In this document: positions 52,280-60,549 of the stretch, one piece after another
Numbering within the stretch: position 1 is the first letter of the stretch
Layout: the number at the start of each line of letters is the position of its first letter
Assembly (NCBI GenBank): GCA_963849635.1
Contig: CAWKIA010000045.1
Coordinates: forward strand, 1 to 64,000
Source: CAVRUD01 sp963849635
GTDB lineage: Bacteria > Chloroflexota > Chloroflexia > Thermomicrobiales > UBA6265
Length of the DNA: 64,000 bases
Reading direction: 5' to 3'
Made by a program: the position numbers and the translations under genes
The notes under the pieces: model-generated
The model's input: only the letters and a program-made list of their open reading frames with translations
Database searches by the model: none
What the model was told of the DNA's origin: nothing

Positions 52280-53685
52280 CGCGTGTACTGGGCGACCTGA
52301 TCGGCCACGGCATCGCAAAGCAGGTCGACGTCGCGCGCCTGGGTCGCCCAGTTGTCAAACGCGGACCGGATGGCGGACTTGCCTCTCCAGACCGTTGGAG
52401 AGACATACGCCTGGCCGCCTGCCTGTAGGGCGAGGTTCGCCTCCTGGTTGATCGCGTCCACCGAGGCAGGATCGGCGCCAGCGGGCATGATCCGGTAGCA
52501 CACCACATTGAGGTGCACCGGGGCGAGGAGCTCAAGTCCAGGCGTCCGCTCGACCCAGTCACCAAACATTCGGGCGTTGTCGACGCAGCGTTCAACCATG
52601 GCGCGATAGCCGGCCCGGCCGTCGGCCCTCAGGGCGCACCAGAACGATAGCGCTCGGAAGCGACGCGACATCTCCGGCACGTGGCTCGAGGGGTTCCAGC
52701 CGGCGTTCGGCGGCGGGGTCAGGTATGCACCGGTTGCGTCGAAGGCGGCGCGAAGGGCATCCGCGTCACGCACGAAGGCGAAGCCGCCGTCGTAGGGCAC
52801 GTTGAGCCACTTGTGGGCGTCGGCACCGACGGAGTCCGCAAGCTCGATCCCCCGCGTCAGATGGGCGAAGCGCGGCGAGGCCGCGGCGAAAAGTCCGAAG
52901 GCAGCGTCGACGTGGAGCCAGGCGCCTCCGCGATGCGCGGCGCATCGCTCGGCCATCCCGGCCAGATCATCGAACGCCCCGGTGTTGACCTCCCCGGCGT
53001 TGCCGACCACGATGACCGGCCCTGAGATTCCCGCCAGCGCCCGCTCAAACTCGTCCAGATCGATGACGCCGTTCGTTGCCGCCACTCGGCGAACCTGGCC
53101 GCGGCCGAGCCCGAGCGTTCCCAGCGCCTTGATGGCGCTCGCATGGATCTCCGTGCTGCTGACGACAGGGATTGGCGGGTGGCCGCCGAGGCCATCCTGG
53201 GCTGGGTCAAATCCCAGGCGATTGCCAGCCCACTGCCGGGCGGCCGCCAGCCCGACAAGATTGGACATCGTGGCGCCGCTTGTGATTGCCCCGGCCCAGG
53301 CACTTGGAAGGCCAAACAGCTCCTTGAGCCAGCGGAGGACGACGAGTTCGGTCTGGGCGGCGGCCGGACTCATGACCCACATGGCGGGGTTCTGATCGAT
53401 GGCGGACGCGAGCCAGTCCCCGGCGAGCGCCGCCGGAGTGGTTCCACCCTGGACAAAGCCGAAATACCGTGGCCCTGACCCCGCCACGATGCCCGGTTCC
53501 GCCCGCCGGAACCACTCGCTGACCGCCTCTTCTGGCGGACATCCGACCTCCGGCAGCGGTTCGTCCAGGATCGTGGCCATCGTCGCGGCGTCGGCTGCCC
53601 GGCTGACGGGACGTGCGTTCAGTCCTTCGAGATACTCGCGTGCGAGCTCGAAGGCCGTGGTCAGTGCTTCGGGTGTTGTGGTCAC
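52276..53685 (-). CDS. PLP-dependent (group II) amino-acid decarboxylase
   Basis: 469 residues, complete. Group II decarboxylase marks: GPRYFGFVQGGTTPAALAGD, GAITSGATMSNLVGLAAARQ, GGAWLHVDAAFGLFAAASPR, PLP Lys in VGADAHKWLNVPYDGGFAFV, and RRFRALSFWCALRADGRAGY. The family decarboxylates aromatic or other L-amino acids (tyrosine, DOPA, glutamate, aspartate types). The substrate is not clear from sequence. Start GTG 53685 follows AGGAGAGGTAC. The 231-bp gap upstream holds no other gene. Confidence 0.87.
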   Translation of the reverse strand: MTTTPEALTTAFELAREYLEGLNARPVSRAADAATMATILDEPLPEVGCPPEEAVSEWFRRAEPGIVAGSGPRYFGFVQGGTTPAALAGDWLASAIDQNPAMWVMSPAAAQTELVVLRWLKELFGLPSAWAGAITSGATMSNLVGLAAARQWAGNRLGFDPAQDGLGGHPPIPVVSSTEIHASAIKALGTLGLGRGQVRRVAATNGVIDLDEFERALAGISGPVIVVGNAGEVNTGAFDDLAGMAERCAAHRGGAWLHVDAAFGLFAAASPRFAHLTRGIELADSVGADAHKWLNVPYDGGFAFVRDADALRAAFDATGAYLTPPPNAGWNPSSHVPEMSRRFRALSFWCALRADGRAGYRAMVERCVDNARMFGDWVERTPGLELLAPVHLNVVCYRIMPAGADPASVDAINQEANLALQAGGQAYVSPTVWRGKSAIRSAFDNWATQARDVDLLCDAVADQVAQYTR

Positions 53686-53916
53686 GTACCTCTCCTGCTA
53701 CCGGTCGGTGAGGGCGTTTCCGGCTGCGAGATGCATGAACCACGGCCCGCATCGTCGTTCCTACCGCGGCTGGTTGCCATGGCCAACCAAAGGAGTTGAC
53801 GCTGCTTCACGGTGGAGTCGATCACGTCTATTCGGCCGGAACGTATGGGGTCATTATGCGGTGCCCGCCGTTGAGAGCGAATCCCCGCCGCCCGGGAGGA
53901 CTGTCGTCCCGGCCGG

Positions 53917-54991
53917 CTAGTCAGCCTCGATCGAGGCTGACCAAAGATCGGCAAACCGGCCCGCATCGCCGATACCGCCGAAGACGTAGAGCGTGTCGCC
54001 GAGAACGGCTGCGTCCAGGCTGCCCCGGGCGGCGGGAGCCGGTTCGCTTGGCGCCTGCTCGGTCCACGTGACGGCATCCTCGTCAATGTCAAGTATCCAG
54101 GTGTCGAATCGGAATCCGGCGTCGGTGCTCCCGGCCAGTAAGATGACGCGTTGGCGCTCGCCGTCAATCACGAGCGCGGGATTGGATCGTGGCGCGGGGC
54201 CGGTTGCCGGTGTCATCTCGATCCACGAACGCGTTGCTGGATCGAACGACCACAGATCGCCGAGCGGGCAGGGACCATAGCCGGAGGCGCAGCCGCCAAA
54301 GAGCAGCATGCGGTCACCTTCGGCATCCCAGACTGCTTCATGGAGGCATCGCGGCAGGGGTCGGATTGCGCCCGGTTCTGGTGAGATGTCGGTCCAGGCA
54401 CCGGTTTCTGGATCAAGCGACCAGGTATCGTCGAACCGCCCGTTGAACGTAAAGCCATGGGAGATGATCACCTGACCTTCGCCGGTCAGGACGGCTGAGT
54501 GGCCGTACCGCGCCGCTGGCGCAGTGGTCGTTTCGACCTGGGACCAGGTGTCGCTTGCAAACTCGTACCGCCATGTGTCGTCGAAGAACGTCGTACCGGC
54601 CTGACCGCCAAAGAGGTAGAAGACCCCGGCGTCCTCGTCGACCGCCACCGCCTGCCCGAAGCGTGGCGCGGGGCCGCTGCCAGGAATGGCTCGCCAGCTT
54701 CCTGATTCCGCGTCGAATCGCCAGGTGTCGCCGAGCGCGGTCCCGACTTCCATCCCGGCCCCCAAACAGCACAAGCCCGTTGCCCTCGACGTCGGCGGCG
54801 ATCGTGTGTTCAGAGCGTGCCGGTGGCCCATCACCGTCGCCGACGAGCTCCCATCCACCAAGCCCGGCTGTCTGTGCGACAGCGGTCCCGGCAAACGGAC
54901 TCAAGTTCGTCAAGAGCGCGGGTACAGCTCCAATCAGGGCGAGAGCCACGACGAGGTTTCTAAGCAGGCGACCGAAACCGGGGAAGTCCAT
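53917..54991 (-). CDS. secreted Kelch-repeat protein (one frameshift)
   Basis: An exported beta-propeller of about 357 residues. Signal LLRNLVVALALIGAVPALLT. Kelch units follow: GPAPRFGQAVAVDEDAGVFY, FGGQAGTTFFDDTWRYEFAS, PAARYGHSAVLTGEGQVIIS, FGGCASGYGPCPLGDLWSFD, FGGIGDAGRFADLWSASIEA. One extra base in a run of five C at 54759-54763 shifts the frame near residue 78; removing it restores VLFGAGMEVGTALGDTWRFD. Extracellular; binding partner unknown. Start ATG 54991. Confidence 0.82.
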
Positions 54992-55239
54992 CGGCTCATC
55001 CTTGAGATGCGACGGCGAATCGATGTTTGCCCATCGAGCATACGTCCCGGCGATGACCAGCCTTCGACGGATCTGACGAAGTCATTACCGCCCGGCGCCG
55101 GGAGTTGTACGGCACGGCCTGATCCTGGCCTGCCCATTCGTAGAGTTGTTTGGGTCGGCCATCTCGCGTATCAATAAACGGTTGAGTACACCAGTGTACC
55201 GTCGCACTCGTTCCGCACAAGGAGTTGAAGCAATCGTCG

Positions 55240-57231
55240 ATGTCTGACCCTTCACGAGGCCGTGGATCCAACGGCTACCACCCCGGCCGCTCCGGCCGCG
55301 CCGCCGATCTGAACGGCGCAACCCCGATCTCCGCCGCCGCCGGTCCTGGTGCGGGAGGCAGTCCAGGCGGACCCGGCGGTAGCCCTGGCCCCGCAACCCG
55401 GTTCCGCATTCGCCTGGACGCCCGCGCTATTGGGCGCGGCAGCCGCGAGACCTGGCGCGGGATCGTCCGCGTCATGCGGCTGGTCTGGTCGACGAGCCGT
55501 GTCCTCACGTCCACCCTGGCGGTGACCAATCTCCTGCAAAGCATCGTGCCTGTACTGCAGGTGTGGCTGGCCGGCCGCCTGATCGATGAGGTCGTCGAAG
55601 GGTTCAACGCCGGCGGTGGTGACGAGCATATCCGCGACGTCGTCGTCCTGGCGGCGATCCAGCTGGGCATCCTCGTCGGCTCCAGCCTGGTGCAAACACT
55701 GGCCAACATCAGCCAGCAACTCCTCCAGGAGCAACTCGCGATCCATGTGCAGCTGCAGATCATGGGGCACGCGAATACCCTCGATCTGGCCGACTTCGAG
55801 AACGCGACGTACTACGACCAACTCCAACAGGCCCAGCGCGAGTCGGCCCGGCGGCCGGTGGATATGGTCTCCCAGGTCTTTGGCCTTGTTCGCTCGACGA
55901 TCACCTTCGCGACGATGATCGCCCTCCTGCTCAGTCTCTCGCCCTGGATCGCCGCCGCGGCCCTGCTCTCCCCAATCCCCGCGTTTGTATCCGGCTCCCG
56001 CTACGGCTGGTGGGGGTTCCAGATGATGCGCCGCCAGTCCCCGGTCCGGCGGGAAATGACCTATCTGACGACCTTGATGACCACCGATGAGTACGCCAAA
56101 GAGGTGAAGCTCCTCACTGCCGGAGACCATTTCATCCAGCGCTACCGGCGCATCTCGACAGCCTACTACCGTGAGACCAAGGCGCTCCTGGTCAAGCGCT
56201 ACTTCGCCGGGTTCGGTTGGGGAACGCTGACGACCCTCGCCTCGTCAGGGACCTTTCTCTACGTCGCCATCCTGGCGATTCGGGGTCAAGTTACCCTGGG
56301 CGCGCTGACGGTCTATACCCAGGCGGCCAACCAGGTCCAGGGCGCCTTCCAGGGCATCCTGGGCGGCGTACAGGGGATCTACGAGAACGGCCTCTACCTC
56401 TCGACGCTCAATGAGTTGCTCGAGCGGGAGCCGCGGATCGCCGCGCCGGAGCATCCCGCCCCGGTCCGGCGCCCCTTCCAGCAGGGCATCGAGTTCCGCC
56501 ATGTCTCATACGGATACCCGGGGCGGGAGGCGCTGGCGCTCGACGATGTCTCTTTCACGATCGAGCCTGGGGAGACGGTTGCCCTCGTCGGGCGGAACGG
56601 CGCCGGCAAGTCGACCGTCGTGAAGCTGCTCGGCCGCCTCTACGATCCGACTTCTGGTCAGATCCTGATCGACGGGCGCGACATCCGTGACTACGACCCG
56701 GCCGAGCTTCGCCGCCAGATCGGCGTCATGTTCCAGGACTACGCCACCTACCAGTTTTCCGCTTCCGAGAACATTGGAGTGGGAAATGTCGAGCAGATCG
56801 ACGACCTCGATGCGATTCGCAACGCCGCTGACCGGGCCGGCGCCGACGCGGTGATCGCCAAACTGCCGCAGGGGTTCCAGACGACGCTGGGCAAGTGGTT
56901 TGAAGGGGGGCACCAGCTCTCGGGTGGTGAGTGGCAGAAGGTGGCCCTGGCCCGGGCGTTCATGCGCGATGCCCAGATCTTGATCCTGGACGAGCCAACC
57001 GCCGCCCTTGACGCTCAGGCCGAGTTCGAACTGTTCAGCCGCATCAAGGAGTTGACGGCTGGCCGGATGGCCCTCTTCATCTCACACCGGTTTTCGACGG
57101 CGCGGATGGCCGATCGTATCCTCGTGCTTGAGAACGGTCGCCTGGTCGAGTATGGCACCCACGTCGAACTGATGAACATCAACGGTCAATACGCCGGATT
57201 GTTCGAGTTGCAGGCCGCGAGCTACCGTTAA
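55240..57231 (+). CDS. ABC exporter, fused permease-ATPase (MsbA/MDR type)
   Basis: A half-transporter of 663 residues. A Gly/Pro-rich N-terminal extension (~50 residues) precedes six membrane helices (for example FATMIALLLSLSPWIAAAAL, LASSGTFLYVAILAIRGQVT). The nucleotide-binding domain has Walker A LVGRNGAGKSTVVKLL, Q-loop MFQDYATYQFSASENI, signature QLSGGEWQKVALARAF, Walker B ILILDEPTAALDAQAE and H-loop FISHRFSTARMADRILV. The chosen start is ATG 55240 (GGAG 15 bases upstream); TTG 55225 is immediately after that site and is less likely. Substrate unknown. Monocistronic. Confidence 0.9.
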   Translation: MSDPSRGRGSNGYHPGRSGRAADLNGATPISAAAGPGAGGSPGGPGGSPGPATRFRIRLDARAIGRGSRETWRGIVRVMRLVWSTSRVLTSTLAVTNLLQSIVPVLQVWLAGRLIDEVVEGFNAGGGDEHIRDVVVLAAIQLGILVGSSLVQTLANISQQLLQEQLAIHVQLQIMGHANTLDLADFENATYYDQLQQAQRESARRPVDMVSQVFGLVRSTITFATMIALLLSLSPWIAAAALLSPIPAFVSGSRYGWWGFQMMRRQSPVRREMTYLTTLMTTDEYAKEVKLLTAGDHFIQRYRRISTAYYRETKALLVKRYFAGFGWGTLTTLASSGTFLYVAILAIRGQVTLGALTVYTQAANQVQGAFQGILGGVQGIYENGLYLSTLNELLEREPRIAAPEHPAPVRRPFQQGIEFRHVSYGYPGREALALDDVSFTIEPGETVALVGRNGAGKSTVVKLLGRLYDPTSGQILIDGRDIRDYDPAELRRQIGVMFQDYATYQFSASENIGVGNVEQIDDLDAIRNAADRAGADAVIAKLPQGFQTTLGKWFEGGHQLSGGEWQKVALARAFMRDAQILILDEPTAALDAQAEFELFSRIKELTAGRMALFISHRFSTARMADRILVLENGRLVEYGTHVELMNINGQYAGLFELQAASYR

Positions 57232-57275
57232 CCAGGGCAGATCGCCGACCCCGGCCAGCCAGTTCAAACAAACAG

Positions 57276-57308
57276 CCCCGCCATGCGACCATTCGTCGCA
57301 TGGCGGGG
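57276..57308 (-). terminator. terminator, serving the minus-strand micro-gene and possibly the exporter
   Basis: 14-base arms (CCCCGCCATGCGAC and complement) with a 5-base loop. On the minus strand it is followed by CTGTTTGTTTG, the same type of tail as the terminator at 6895. Confidence 0.75.
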
Positions 57309-57345
57309 ACGGCTCTTGGTTGGGCAACAAGGGATCGGCTTCGGT

Positions 57346-57432
57346 CTATTTGGACTCTGATTTGGACCCTGAGAAGAGCGATTTCGCCTTGTCGACCCAG
57401 CGCTTGAGTTGCTCTTGCACTTTCGCAAGCAT
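57346..57432 (-). CDS. 28-residue small basic amphipathic protein
   Basis: ATG 57432 with a strong AGGAGGAGAACCCG upstream, 28 codons to TAG at 57346: MLAKVQEQLKRWVDKAKSLF then a short Ser/Lys/Gly tail. An amphipathic helix is likely. Followed by a good terminator, which makes a real short transcript plausible. No family recognised. Confidence 0.55.
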   Translation of the reverse strand: MLAKVQEQLKRWVDKAKSLFSGSKSESK

Positions 57433-57596
57433 CGGGTTCTCCTCCTGGTCACGGCGGTGTCCCGGACCGCAACCGACTTGCGATCCCAACTGTACTTCCC
57501 GCCGATGTTGGCAGATTACGGCCAATCCGCCCAAAGTGCAACGATCTCTCCGAAATCTCTCTACCGAAAGCCTTCGCGAGCCAGTTTGCCGGGCGA

Positions 57597-58544
57597 TTAG
57601 GCAGGTCGCGAATTCCGCGCGCCCGGCAGGATGTAGTCCATCGCGTCTTCCAGGCTCAGCGGTGGCCGCCCGATCAGAGCGGCCGTCGCGCTATTGTCGG
57701 TGCAGTTGTCGAGCGCCAACATCTTCAACTGCTCCTCAGTGACGGGCGGGCGAAGGGCTTTCGGAAGGGGTTTGGAGAGGATCACGGCCGGCATCATCAG
57801 CCCGACCGGGACATGCGCCTTGCGCTTGCGTTTCCCCAGTTTGGCGGCGATGGCGTCGAGCAGTTGTTCGTAGGTGTAGATCTTGCCGCCGCCCAGCTCA
57901 TAGGTCTGGCCGATCGTGGCGGGGTCGGCGACGGCCCGGGCGAACGACTCGGCGACTTCCTCGACCGCCACCGGCTGGAACTTGCTCTTGCCCGACCCCA
58001 CGACGGGAATGATGGGGAAGGACCGGACCAGGCCGGCCAGGACGTTGATGAACCCATCGCCAGGTCCAAAAATGATCGAGGGGCGGAAGATGGTCCAGGG
58101 GATACCGCTATTCTTGACGGCCTGTTCGGCCTGCCATTTGGCAATCATGTAGCCGTAGCGCGGGTTGTTGTCTGCGCCGAGCGCGCTCATCTGGATGAAT
58201 CGCTCGACGCCGCCGACCCGCTTCGCCTCATTGACGAGATTTTCCGTGCCCTGGCGATTGACGAGGTCGAAAGTGCGCTTTCCGGACTCTTCGATGATGG
58301 CAACCAGGTTGATTACGGTCGAGCAGCCGTCTAATGCGCCCCGAATCGATTCCGCGTCCGTGATGTCACCCTCCACCAGCTCAACGGTGTCGCTGGCCAG
58401 TGACTGGTAGGTTGCCCGATCACGCACCAGGAGCCTGATCCGGTGGCCAGCCAAGGCGCGGCGGAGGTTGCTTCCGACGAAGCCGGTGCCGCCCGTGAGG
58501 AGAATCCGTCCGGACTGATCGTCGCCGTGCACAGCTTCTGTCAT
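57597..58544 (-). CDS. NAD(P)-binding SDR-type protein (NmrA/complex I 39-kDa-like)
   Basis: 315-residue atypical short-chain dehydrogenase. N-terminal cofactor motif ILLTGGTGFVGSNLRRAL; VELVEGDITDAESIRGALDG; STVINLVAIIEESGKRTFDL; RFIQMSALGADNNPRYGYMI; IFRPSIIFGPGDGFINVLAG; YELGGGKIYTYEQLLDAIAA. Related by eye to the NDUFA9/YbjT group, whose members often bind NADPH without catalysis. ATG 58544 follows AAGGAATTGC. It starts 15 bp after the Crp/Fnr gene stop, so the two form an operon under the promoter at 59514-59543. Confidence 0.87.
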   Translation of the reverse strand: MTEAVHGDDQSGRILLTGGTGFVGSNLRRALAGHRIRLLVRDRATYQSLASDTVELVEGDITDAESIRGALDGCSTVINLVAIIEESGKRTFDLVNRQGTENLVNEAKRVGGVERFIQMSALGADNNPRYGYMIAKWQAEQAVKNSGIPWTIFRPSIIFGPGDGFINVLAGLVRSFPIIPVVGSGKSKFQPVAVEEVAESFARAVADPATIGQTYELGGGKIYTYEQLLDAIAAKLGKRKRKAHVPVGLMMPAVILSKPLPKALRPPVTEEQLKMLALDNCTDNSATAALIGRPPLSLEDAMDYILPGARNSRPA

Positions 58545-58559
58545 GCAATTCCTTGGAGG

Positions 58560-59408
58560 CTAGTCGAGGTCGAGACGGGTGGTCTGGGCAAACGTGCGGA
58601 GTGCTTCCGGAGCAACCGCGAGGGCATTGCGCCCGAGCGAGCGCACCAGCCCCTTTTCCTGAAGTTCAAGCAGCTTTCTGGTTACCGTCACCCGGTTGGA
58701 GCCGATCATGTTCGCGAGCGACTGGTGGGTCAGCGGCAGGGAGATGGATGTCATGCCGTCCGGCGTCGGGTTACCGAATCGTGCTGAGAGCGCCAGCAAG
58801 GTCGTCGCAAGGCGAATCGCGGTATCGCGGACGAGCAGGTGTTCGACAAGGGTCTGAAGGTCGGTCAGGCGCCGGGTCATGCCGGCGATGACGGCGGATG
58901 CCAGCTCGGGCGAATCGGCAATCAGTTCTGCCAGATCATCGGCTTCCACGATCGAGAGGGTGGAGTCGACCAGGGCTTCAGCGGTGGCGCCAGAGGCGAG
59001 ACCGTCGCTGCCATCCTCCTGGGTGAAGATCGTATTGGGGCCGAGTAGGGCGAGGTTGATGGTGCGGCCGTCCGGCAGCGTCTTGTAGAGCCGGACGCAG
59101 CCACCGCGCACGATGTAGATGAGCCCTTCCCCGTTGCCCGGAGAAAAGATGAGATTGCCGCGATTGAAGGTGACCGTCGTCGGCCGCTGCTGACGCTTGC
59201 GCGCACTCGGCGGCGGCACTGGTGACGGAGCGCCGGAGCCGGCCCGGAGCTGACTCGGCGGCACGCCGTACGAGTTCATGCCGTCTGTCGGACCGCTAGC
59301 CCGGATCGGGGAAGCCGTGCCGGACGGTCGCGCGACGATGCGAGGAGCTGGATTGGAGGCGATGGCGAGAGATCGGGCTGCGGAGCCATCACGAGCAGAG
59401 AATTTCAT
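58560..59408 (-). CDS. Crp/Fnr-family transcriptional regulator
   Basis: 282 residues with an unusual ~70-residue Pro/Ser/Ala-rich N-terminal extension. cNMP-binding-type domain (about 70-180): TFNRGNLIFSPGNGEGLIYI, VRGGCVRLYKTLPDGRTINL, EDGSDGLASGATAEALVDST. Dimer helix (RDTAIRLATTLLALSARFGN) and HTH (LPLTHQSLANMIGSNRVTVT, RKLLELQEKGLVRSLGRN). No Fe-S Cys ligands are visible, so not an Fnr-type oxygen sensor. Start ATG 59408 after GGGAGGTGCGCG. A TTGACA/TATACT promoter and a palindrome upstream suggest autoregulation. Confidence 0.87.
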   Translation of the reverse strand: MKFSARDGSAARSLAIASNPAPRIVARPSGTASPIRASGPTDGMNSYGVPPSQLRAGSGAPSPVPPPSARKRQQRPTTVTFNRGNLIFSPGNGEGLIYIVRGGCVRLYKTLPDGRTINLALLGPNTIFTQEDGSDGLASGATAEALVDSTLSIVEADDLAELIADSPELASAVIAGMTRRLTDLQTLVEHLLVRDTAIRLATTLLALSARFGNPTPDGMTSISLPLTHQSLANMIGSNRVTVTRKLLELQEKGLVRSLGRNALAVAPEALRTFAQTTRLDLD

Positions 59409-59513
59409 CGCGCACCTCCCTGAAACCAAACCACCTTAGAAGAGCCAATTAGGGAGTTCCGCCGTTCTCCCGCCGGCACACGCAACCGGTGCCGAGCAGT
59501 CGGATACGAGCGG

Positions 59514-59543
59514 AGTATAACGGGCTACAAACGGACTTGTCAA
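59514..59543 (-). promoter_or_regulatory. sigma70-type promoter of the crp-like operon
   Basis: On the minus strand, -35 TTGACA (59543-59538), 18-bp spacer, -10 TATACT (59519-59514). The predicted start is ~100 nt before the ATG at 59408. Both hexamers are at or near consensus, the best promoter seen in the window. Confidence 0.75.
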
Positions 59544-59547
59544 CTGT

Positions 59548-59568
59548 TTGCACAGGAATCCTGTGCAA
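59548..59568. promoter_or_regulatory. operator-like palindrome upstream of the crp-like promoter
   Basis: Nine-base arms TTGCACAGG and CCTGTGCAA separated by AAT, four bases upstream of the -35 on the minus strand. Symmetry and position suit a dimeric activator or repressor, possibly the Crp-like protein itself. The sequence is not the E. coli CRP consensus. Confidence 0.6.
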
Positions 59569-59721
59569 CGGCTTGTCGCGTGGTCGCTAAACGTTGGCGC
59601 CCGGAGTTCGTACGGAACCGATGCGCGTTCGGATGACTCTTGGCACGATCGGTGCGCCTAACCGATGGAGACGGGTTCTGATTTTGACCCGATTTCTGAA
59701 GTGAACGTTGGAGGTTATTCC

Positions 59722-59928
59722 ATGAGCGACGTAAGCAAGGATCGTGCCGAAGGTAAAGTCGACGAGGTTGTTGGGCGCGTGAAAGCCGGCGTCGGCGAGG
59801 CGACCGACGACCAGCGACTCAAAGACGAAGGCAATGACCAGCAGGCCTCAGGCCAGATCAAGCAGGGCGTAGCCAACGTCAAAGACAAGATCGACGATGT
59901 GGTAAAGAAGGTGACTGGCGGTTCTTAG
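59722..59928 (+). CDS. CsbD-family stress-response protein
   Basis: 68 residues, charged, no membrane segment: AEGKVDEVVGRVKAGVGEAT, DDQRLKDEGNDQQASGQIKQ, VKDKIDDVVKKVTGGS. These are CsbD-family hallmarks (repeated K/G/E helices; the family is sigma B-controlled in Bacillus). Start ATG 59722 follows TGGAGGTTATTCC. Divergent from the Crp-like gene; the 313-bp region between them holds the promoter and palindrome described separately. Confidence 0.9.
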   Translation: MSDVSKDRAEGKVDEVVGRVKAGVGEATDDQRLKDEGNDQQASGQIKQGVANVKDKIDDVVKKVTGGS

Positions 59929-59966
59929 GCGATCAATCCAGGCTTCGATGGTCGGGAATCGAACGA

Positions 59967-59990
59967 GGGGGCCGCGCATGCGCGGCCCCC
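59967..59990 (+). terminator. terminator after csbD-like gene
   Basis: Perfect 12-base arms (GGGGGCCGCGCA and complement), no spacer, 38 bp after the csbD stop and before the convergent NTF2-fold gene. Confidence 0.7.
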
Positions 59991-60045
59991 TCGGCGTTCT
60001 CCTGAGCTTTTGAGAAGCGGAACTCCGCGTCGCGGGAGGCGGAAA

Positions 60046-60411
60046 CTATGCCTCGGCCGGGGCGTTCTCGGGCACGACGTAAGACTCCACCCTGTTCACC
60101 AGGTCGTCGGTAAAGGTGAACACGGTGCAATACGCGAACCTGAACACGCCGCCACTCTTGAAGGTCCCCTCGCCCTTCCCGATTGCGACAACCGTGTTGT
60201 CCTCCTCAATCAGCCGGTCGATGACCAGGGTCGGACTGCCTGCGAAATTCTCATTCTCGATCTCGCCGTCAAAGGCCTCTTTGCCCTCGAGGTGGGTATG
60301 CCCGATGACATCCCACACGACGTCATCGGTGAGACACGCCAGAACCTGAGCGTGGTCGCTGCGCCGGAACCCCTCGAAGTACCGCTCAACTATCTGCTTC
60401 CGAGTGGACAT
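60046..60411 (-). CDS. NTF2-fold/SnoaL-like protein
   Basis: 121-residue NTF2-fold domain: STRKQIVERYFEGFRRSDHA, VLACLTDDVVWDVIGHTHLE, GKEAFDGEIENENFAGS, VAIGKGEGTFKSGGVFRFAY. Similar to DUF4440/SnoaL-like ketosteroid-isomerase proteins. The chosen start is ATG 60411 with GGAAGG upstream; extending further has no site. No substrate can be named. Confidence 0.78.
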   Translation of the reverse strand: MSTRKQIVERYFEGFRRSDHAQVLACLTDDVVWDVIGHTHLEGKEAFDGEIENENFAGSPTLVIDRLIEEDNTVVAIGKGEGTFKSGGVFRFAYCTVFTFTDDLVNRVESYVVPENAPAEA

Positions 60412-60479
60412 GCCGCTAAGCCTTCCCTGACTCACCCCGCGTCCCCGCGGGCCACACGCCATCCACCCCCAACGTAGAA

Positions 60480-60509
60480 CCCGCTGCCACGCGCTTGCGT
60501 GACAGCGGG
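60480..60509. terminator. terminator after the HAD-SerA gene
   Basis: 13-base arms (CCCGCTGCCACGC with GCGTGACAGCGGG, one non-Watson-Crick pair) and a GCTT loop, 40 bp past the SerA stop at 60550. Confidence 0.7.
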
Positions 60510-60549
60510 CTTTCGATGCATGTGTTCGGTTCGGATCCTGAGCAATGCC

